Of a stretch of DNA of 9,361 nucleotides, positions 6,572 to 9,361 are shown piece by piece. Source of the stretch: Dehalococcoidia bacterium (GTDB taxonomy: Bacteria > Chloroflexota > Dehalococcoidia > GIF9 > UBA5629). Location: positions 1 through 9,361 of the forward strand of contig JAQTLG010000040.1 of assembly GCA_028715025.1 (NCBI GenBank), in the 5' to 3' direction. The stretch's first letter is position 1; every line of letters begins with the position of its first letter. Both the position numbers and the translations under genes were made by a program. The notes under the pieces are model-generated. The model saw nothing but the letters and a program-made list of their open reading frames with translations. It was not told where the DNA came from and did not search any database.

Positions 6572-7378
6572 CTATCTACCCGTGAATTTGGGCTGGCGCT
6601 TCTCCAGGAAACCCATGACACCTTCTTTAACGTCCTCGGACTCCATACATACCTGCTGCATAAAGTTCTCCACGGCCATCTGTGTCATAACCGAGTCGGA
6701 TTTCAGGGCGGTGTAGGCCATGCGCTTGATCATCTCGATGGCCAGCGAGGGGCCTTTGGCCAGGCTCTGTGCGAATTCAAAAGCCGTTTTCATCAGGTCC
6801 TGTTGCAGGACTACTTTGTTGACCAGGCCGATGCGTTCTGCCTCACGGGCGTCAATTTTTTCGCCTGTCCACATCATCTCCAGAGCTTTGCTTACGCCTA
6901 CCAGGCGAGGCAGATAGTAAGACACGCCGCAGTCGGGCACCAGACCCCGCTTAACGAAGATGGCCGAAAAGGCGGCGTTTTCCGATGCTATACGAATATC
7001 GGCTGCCAGTGCCAGCGCCAGTCCACCCCCTGCCGCCATTCCGTTTACCGCAGCTATGACGGGCTTGGTGAAATCTTCGATATGTTTGACCACCCAGCCG
7101 AAGCTGACGAAAGGCGTGGTATGCTCGGCGCGGCTGATGCCCGGCTGGTTCTTGTCCGTTCCCAAAGGCCGCTCAGCCAGATCGGCGCCGGAACAGAAGG
7201 CGCGTCCTTCGCCGGTTAAAATAAGCGCTTTTATACCGTCGTCTGTATTTAGCTTGCCCAGTGCCTTTGACATTTCATGAAGTATGGGCGCGTTGAGGCA
7301 GTTCAGCTTATCCGGCCGCTTGAGCGTAAGGGTGGCTACCTCATCATTAATCTCCACCTGGATCAGTTTGTAGGGCAT
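6572..7378 (-). CDS. Enoyl-CoA hydratase/isomerase (crotonase) family protein
   Basis: A 268-residue cytosolic crotonase-fold protein acting on an acyl-CoA thioester. The oxyanion-hole segments are clear: AFCSGADL at 60-67 and NGMAAGGGLALALAADIR at 112-129. The two glutamates of classical enoyl-CoA hydratase appear to be missing: the position after GGGx is Ala121, and the QPE-type position is Phe141. Instead FVKRGLVPDCG (141-151) carries an Asp (149) in the PD motif seen in PaaG-like and enoyl-CoA isomerase-like members. An isomerase or another crotonase reaction is therefore more likely than simple hydration. The start is ATG at 7376-7378 with GGAGG 6 bases upstream; a TTG at 7384 touches that SD and is unlikely. 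It is a single minus-strand gene, divergent from the ATC-hydrolase-family gene. Confidence 0.92.
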   Translation of the reverse strand: MPYKLIQVEINDEVATLTLKRPDKLNCLNAPILHEMSKALGKLNTDDGIKALILTGEGRAFCSGADLAERPLGTDKNQPGISRAEHTTPFVSFGWVVKHIEDFTKPVIAAVNGMAAGGGLALALAADIRIASENAAFSAIFVKRGLVPDCGVSYYLPRLVGVSKALEMMWTGEKIDAREAERIGLVNKVVLQQDLMKTAFEFAQSLAKGPSLAIEMIKRMAYTALKSDSVMTQMAVENFMQQVCMESEDVKEGVMGFLEKRQPKFTGR

Positions 7379-7384
7379 CTGCAA

Positions 7385-7389
7385 CCTCC
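7385..7389 (-). promoter_or_regulatory. Shine-Dalgarno site that fixes the crotonase start
   Basis: The minus strand reads GGAGG with a 6-base spacer to the ATG at 7378. This rules out the upstream in-frame TTG at 7384, which lies directly against the SD. Confidence 0.75.
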
Positions 7390-7413
7390 GGAATGATTAT
7401 TTAAAAATGCGGC

Positions 7414-7426
7414 TATAATGATAACA
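7414..7426. promoter_or_regulatory. Overlapping divergent -10 candidates between the crotonase and ATC-hydrolase-family genes
   Basis: On the plus strand TATAAT lies at 7414-7419, about 77 bases before the ATG at 7496. On the minus strand TATCAT (7418-7423) is preceded by TGT, giving an extended -10 (TGn) element about 40 bases before the crotonase ATG. Neither has a good -35 box. If both are used, polymerase could not occupy them together, so the two genes would be mutually exclusive in initiation. Low confidence. Confidence 0.35.
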
Positions 7427-7495
7427 TTACATTGAGCATTGTTGCATGCCCGGGCGATGGCGGACTAATCGGATAATAGAATACGGAGGTTCATA

Positions 7496-8047
7496 ATGGA
7501 CGATATTGAACGTGAAAAGAAGCAGGGATTCGACTGGGACTACATGGCCGATGTGCTGGATAAGAAGGCTGCAGCGGCCAAATACCTGATACCGGGATTC
7601 GGATTGGGCGGGGCGCTTTTTGGATTCGTAGCCAGGGCCGTTATACAGGAGCTGGGCCCGGAGAAGGGTGAGGCGCTGCTGAAAAAGGCCATAGATGATT
7701 TCGGCAGGGCCAGGGGCAGGCGTATAGCCACCATAGTTAAAGATCTCGGACAGCCGCTCTCGCTCAAGAACTGGTTGGTATACAGCGATATCGACAGCTC
7801 CAATTTCGATCCCCACCCCGATCTGGACAACGATGACCTGGTGGTCAAGGCCGGCGAGTGTACCTTCTGGAACGGGTCGAGGGAGCTCGGCGTGGGAGAA
7901 TACAGTAAGATCTATTGCAAGTACGCCGACTATGCCATTCTGGACGGCTATAATCCGGATGTCAAGCTGGTGCTGCACGACCGGCACCATGTTGGGCAGA
8001 CCGACCACTGCACGTTCAGGTATATCATGAAAGAGGGGAATAAATAA
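7496..8047 (+). CDS. L-2-amino-thiazoline-4-carboxylic acid (ATC) hydrolase family protein
   Basis: A 183-residue protein that I recognise by pattern as a member of the ATC-hydrolase-like family. In Pseudomonas the founding enzyme opens the thiazoline ring of ATC on the way to cysteine; many homologues in anaerobes are untested. Visible family features are the helix ALLKKAIDDFGRARGRRIA (60-78) and the C-terminal block YCKYADYAILDGYNPDVKL (140-158), then CTFRY (172-176). Cysteines lie at 122, 141 and 172. Residues 30-50 are mildly hydrophobic and glycine-rich but too broken for a sure membrane helix. The start is ATG at 7496 with GGAGGT 5 bases upstream. No N-carbamoyl-cysteine amidohydrolase (the partner step) is nearby, so the cysteine pathway role is doubtful. 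The gene stands alone, convergent with the GNAT gene. Confidence 0.75.
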   Translation: MDDIEREKKQGFDWDYMADVLDKKAAAAKYLIPGFGLGGALFGFVARAVIQELGPEKGEALLKKAIDDFGRARGRRIATIVKDLGQPLSLKNWLVYSDIDSSNFDPHPDLDNDDLVVKAGECTFWNGSRELGVGEYSKIYCKYADYAILDGYNPDVKLVLHDRHHVGQTDHCTFRYIMKEGNK

Positions 8048-8082
8048 TAACCTTCTCTGATGCTGTTAATACTCTGGCGGCA

Positions 8083-8134
8083 ATGCAGATTGAAAAGGCA
8101 CTCCCGGTATTAATTACTTAAATATAATCTGCAT
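8083..8134. repeat. 9-base inverted repeat at a convergent gene junction
   Basis: ATGCAGATT at 8083-8091 is the exact reverse complement of AATCTGCAT at 8126-8134, with a 34-base loop. The second arm lies in the last codons of the GNAT gene and the first in the 66-base gap after the ATC-hydrolase-family stop. It could form a 3'-end stem in either transcript, but the long loop and lack of a T-tract make a classical terminator unlikely. Confidence 0.35.
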
Positions 8135-8605
8135 CAGGTGGACATCCTGTAGCTTGCCGAACTTTCGTCCAACCTCTTTCATGACGCCGATGTGCCGAAA
8201 ACCACAGGATTCACATATATGAATGCTGGCGTTATTTCCTTCTGCAATTCTGACTATGAGCGTATGGAGGCCTGACATCCTGGCTTGATCCATCAGGCCC
8301 GCTACCAGTTTCCTGCCGATACCACGGCTGCGGTGTGCCTTTTCGATATATAAAGAACACTCGGCAGTATCCGCGTAAGCACAGCGGTCGGACCACTTGC
8401 TTAAAGAAGCCCATCCAACAACCTTACCCTCGATTTCCGCCACCAGTATTTTATATTTGTCGTGGTGGTCGTTAAACCAGGTCAACTGCTCCTCGCTACT
8501 CTTCGGTTCGGTATCGAAGGTGGCAACAGTATTGATAATCGCGTCGTTATATATGGCCGTGATGGCTTCCAGGTCCTGTAGTGTTGCTTTGCGTATATTA
8601 ATCAT
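8114..8605 (-). CDS. GNAT N-acetyltransferase, phosphinothricin/methionine-sulfoximine acetyltransferase-like
   Basis: A 163-residue GNAT-fold enzyme that would transfer acetyl from acetyl-CoA to an amine, resembling the Pat/MddA group (COG1247-like). Features in order are an N-terminal IRKATLQDLEAITAIYND, TVATFDTEP at 26-34 (typical of this group), the acetyl-CoA P-loop RSRGIG at 92-97 (R-x-x-G-x-G), GNNASIHICESCGF at 123-136, and the C-terminal signature GVMKEVGRKFG (140-150) with LQDVHLMQ after it. The substrate may be a methionine-sulfoximine-like or other small amino compound; this cannot be read from sequence. The start is ATG at 8603-8605, where homology begins. The frame stays open far upstream, but that stretch is antisense to the MaoC gene. 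The SD is weak. The gene is divergent from the MaoC gene. Confidence 0.88.
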   Translation of the reverse strand: MINIRKATLQDLEAITAIYNDAIINTVATFDTEPKSSEEQLTWFNDHHDKYKILVAEIEGKVVGWASLSKWSDRCAYADTAECSLYIEKAHRSRGIGRKLVAGLMDQARMSGLHTLIVRIAEGNNASIHICESCGFRHIGVMKEVGRKFGKLQDVHLMQIIFK

Positions 8606-8698
8606 TATGGACAACACATCTGTACCGTGTTCATTTTGCACAATTCTATCATTAAGCCAATCTGCGTTAAAAGGCCCGGATATGGTTACCGGCGGTGA

Positions 8699-8707
8699 TG
8701 GTATACT
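8699..8707 (+). promoter_or_regulatory. Extended -10 promoter candidate for the MaoC-type gene
   Basis: The plus strand reads TGG then TATACT (8702-8707), matching the TGn-TATAAT extended -10 form in which a -35 box is dispensable. It lies about 45 bases before the ATG at 8753. No good -35 box is seen at 16-18 bases. Confidence 0.4.
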
Positions 8708-8736
8708 ATGCTTGCCGCCCGGTGAAAGGCTGGTGC

Positions 8737-8743
8737 AAGGAGG
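8737..8743 (+). promoter_or_regulatory. Shine-Dalgarno site that fixes the MaoC-type start
   Basis: AAGGAGG is followed by a 9-base spacer and ATG at 8753. The in-frame TTG at 8744 directly touches this site and so cannot be the start it serves. Confidence 0.75.
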
Positions 8744-8752
8744 TTGAAGAAC

Positions 8753-9331
8753 ATGGGATACCTGGAAGAGATGGCGAAGTACCAGAAGTCGGCCAAGCAG
8801 AAGGAATTCGGCGCCGATTTCCTGGTGAAAGAGGATATCGACCAGTATGAGTTCTGGGATGAGATCGAGATAGGGAAGGAGAGCACGCTGCCGGACAAGT
8901 TCGAGGTCAAGGAGGAGGACCTTATCGCTTACGCAGAAGGAGTGCCGGACAGCAATCCGATTTTTTACGATGATGCCTACGCCCGGAAGTGCGGCCATGA
9001 CGGTATCGTCGCGCATCCAATGTTCGGCACGCAGGTTGGATTTTTTGTGATGCGGAAGGGACATGGCAGCTGGATAAGAACGCCCGGCGCCAGGAACCCG
9101 GGACAGATCATCGAATACTACGATCCCATTAAAGTGGGAGATATACTGACCATGAAGATCAAGGGACATGATAAGTGGATAAAACGCGGAAAATATTACA
9201 TGCGCTATATGACCGAGACATATGACCAGCACGACAACCTCAAGATACGCTATTATGTGACGCTGATACTGCCCCGCACACGTGAGGACGTATTGAAGTT
9301 CCTCAAGGGTGAGCATGCCCTGCAGGCATAG
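8753..9331 (+). CDS. MaoC/FAS1-like dehydratase domain protein
   Basis: A 192-residue single hot-dog-fold protein related to (R)-specific enoyl-CoA hydratases and FAS1-like dehydratases, which act on acyl thioesters. An N-terminal extension of about 35 residues precedes the fold. The core carries AYAEGVPDSNPIFYDD (59-74) and HDGIVAHPMFG (82-92). The hydratase dyad is D-x-N-P-x-H; here it reads D66-S-N-P-I-F71, so the catalytic His is Phe. Such members usually pair with a second hot-dog subunit that holds the active residues, as in HadA with HadB. The C-terminal half (IKVGDILTMKIKGHDKW and the YYMRYMTETYDQHD strand) is typical of the fold. ATG 8753 is chosen for its AAGGAGG site. A second gene starts 18 bases downstream and may encode the partner. 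Confidence 0.85.
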   Translation: MGYLEEMAKYQKSAKQKEFGADFLVKEDIDQYEFWDEIEIGKESTLPDKFEVKEEDLIAYAEGVPDSNPIFYDDAYARKCGHDGIVAHPMFGTQVGFFVMRKGHGSWIRTPGARNPGQIIEYYDPIKVGDILTMKIKGHDKWIKRGKYYMRYMTETYDQHDNLKIRYYVTLILPRTREDVLKFLKGEHALQA

Positions 9332-9348
9332 GTGGAGGAGAGCGAGAA

Positions 9349-9361
9349 ATGGAGAAGAGAG
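9349..9361 (+). CDS. 5' end of a downstream gene (partial, unidentified)
   Basis: An ATG at 9349-9351 is preceded by GGAGGAG (9334-9340) with an 8-base spacer, then GAG AAG AGA before the window ends (Met-Glu-Lys-Arg). The close spacing to the MaoC-type stop (9329-9331) implies one operon. Only four codons are visible, so identity cannot be read; a second MaoC-domain subunit is an expectation from context only. Confidence 0.55.

Noticed and set aside
7427..8008. Minus-strand open frame of 193 codons opposite the ATC-hydrolase-family gene
   Set aside because: The plus-strand frame has an SD, an ATG and family motifs. The antisense frame shows no recognisable motif and is a codon-bias shadow.
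8606..9316. Minus-strand open extension of the GNAT frame, giving a 400-residue reading
   Set aside because: It is antisense to the MaoC-type gene, which has a strong SD and clear family motifs. GNAT homology begins at the ATG at 8605.
1..9361. CRISPR arrays, tRNA or rRNA genes, IS elements, toxin-antitoxin or defence modules
   Set aside because: No regularly spaced repeats, cloverleaf sequences, transposase motifs or defence-type domains were seen on either strand.

Overview
The window looks like chromosomal DNA of a free-living, probably anaerobic bacterium of moderate GC content. Gene style fits a member of the Chloroflexota (Dehalococcoidia-like): small-type PurL with a separate PurQ, a short bS21, TTG starts with good Shine-Dalgarno (SD) sites, and stand-alone crotonase, MaoC and ATC-hydrolase-family genes. 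The phylum is an inference from general knowledge and was not tested by any search. There are no phage genes, IS elements, CRISPR arrays, tRNAs or rRNAs.

Layout. Bases 2-151 hold the 3' end of an unidentified plus-strand gene. It is followed by a membrane-anchored diguanylate cyclase (294-1463, +). Convergent to this, with only 8 bases between the stops, is a five-gene minus-strand operon read from about 6434 down to 1472: rpsU (bS21), a YqeY/GatB-like gene, purQ, purL and a DUF1015 gene. A near-consensus sigma-70-type promoter (TTGACA, 17-bp spacer, TAGAAT) lies just upstream of rpsU. purQ and purL overlap by 14 bases. The operon joins a ribosomal protein, a presumed tRNA-related factor and two subunits of FGAM synthase, the fourth step of purine synthesis. 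The third subunit, PurS, is not in the window.

Upstream of the operon are a minus-strand crotonase-family gene (6572-7378) and, divergent from it, an ATC-hydrolase-family gene (7496-8047, +). A Pat-like GNAT acetyltransferase (8114-8605, -) follows. Divergent from that is a MaoC/FAS1-like dehydratase gene (8753-9331, +), and a further gene begins at 9349 and runs off the window. Both acyl-CoA-type enzymes lack textbook catalytic residues: the crotonase has neither hydratase glutamate, and the MaoC protein has Phe in place of the catalytic His. Default names would therefore probably mislead.

The least ordinary non-coding signal is a roughly 31-base palindromic repeat family. One copy lies inside the operon (5692-5722), one just upstream of its promoter (6488-6518, with a perfect 22-base palindrome), and a degenerate third copy lies in opposite orientation directly after the crotonase stop (6541-6571). 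The last two form an inverted pair resembling a REP/BIME arrangement. I see no clear novel multi-gene defence or mobile system; most genes are housekeeping or ordinary metabolism.
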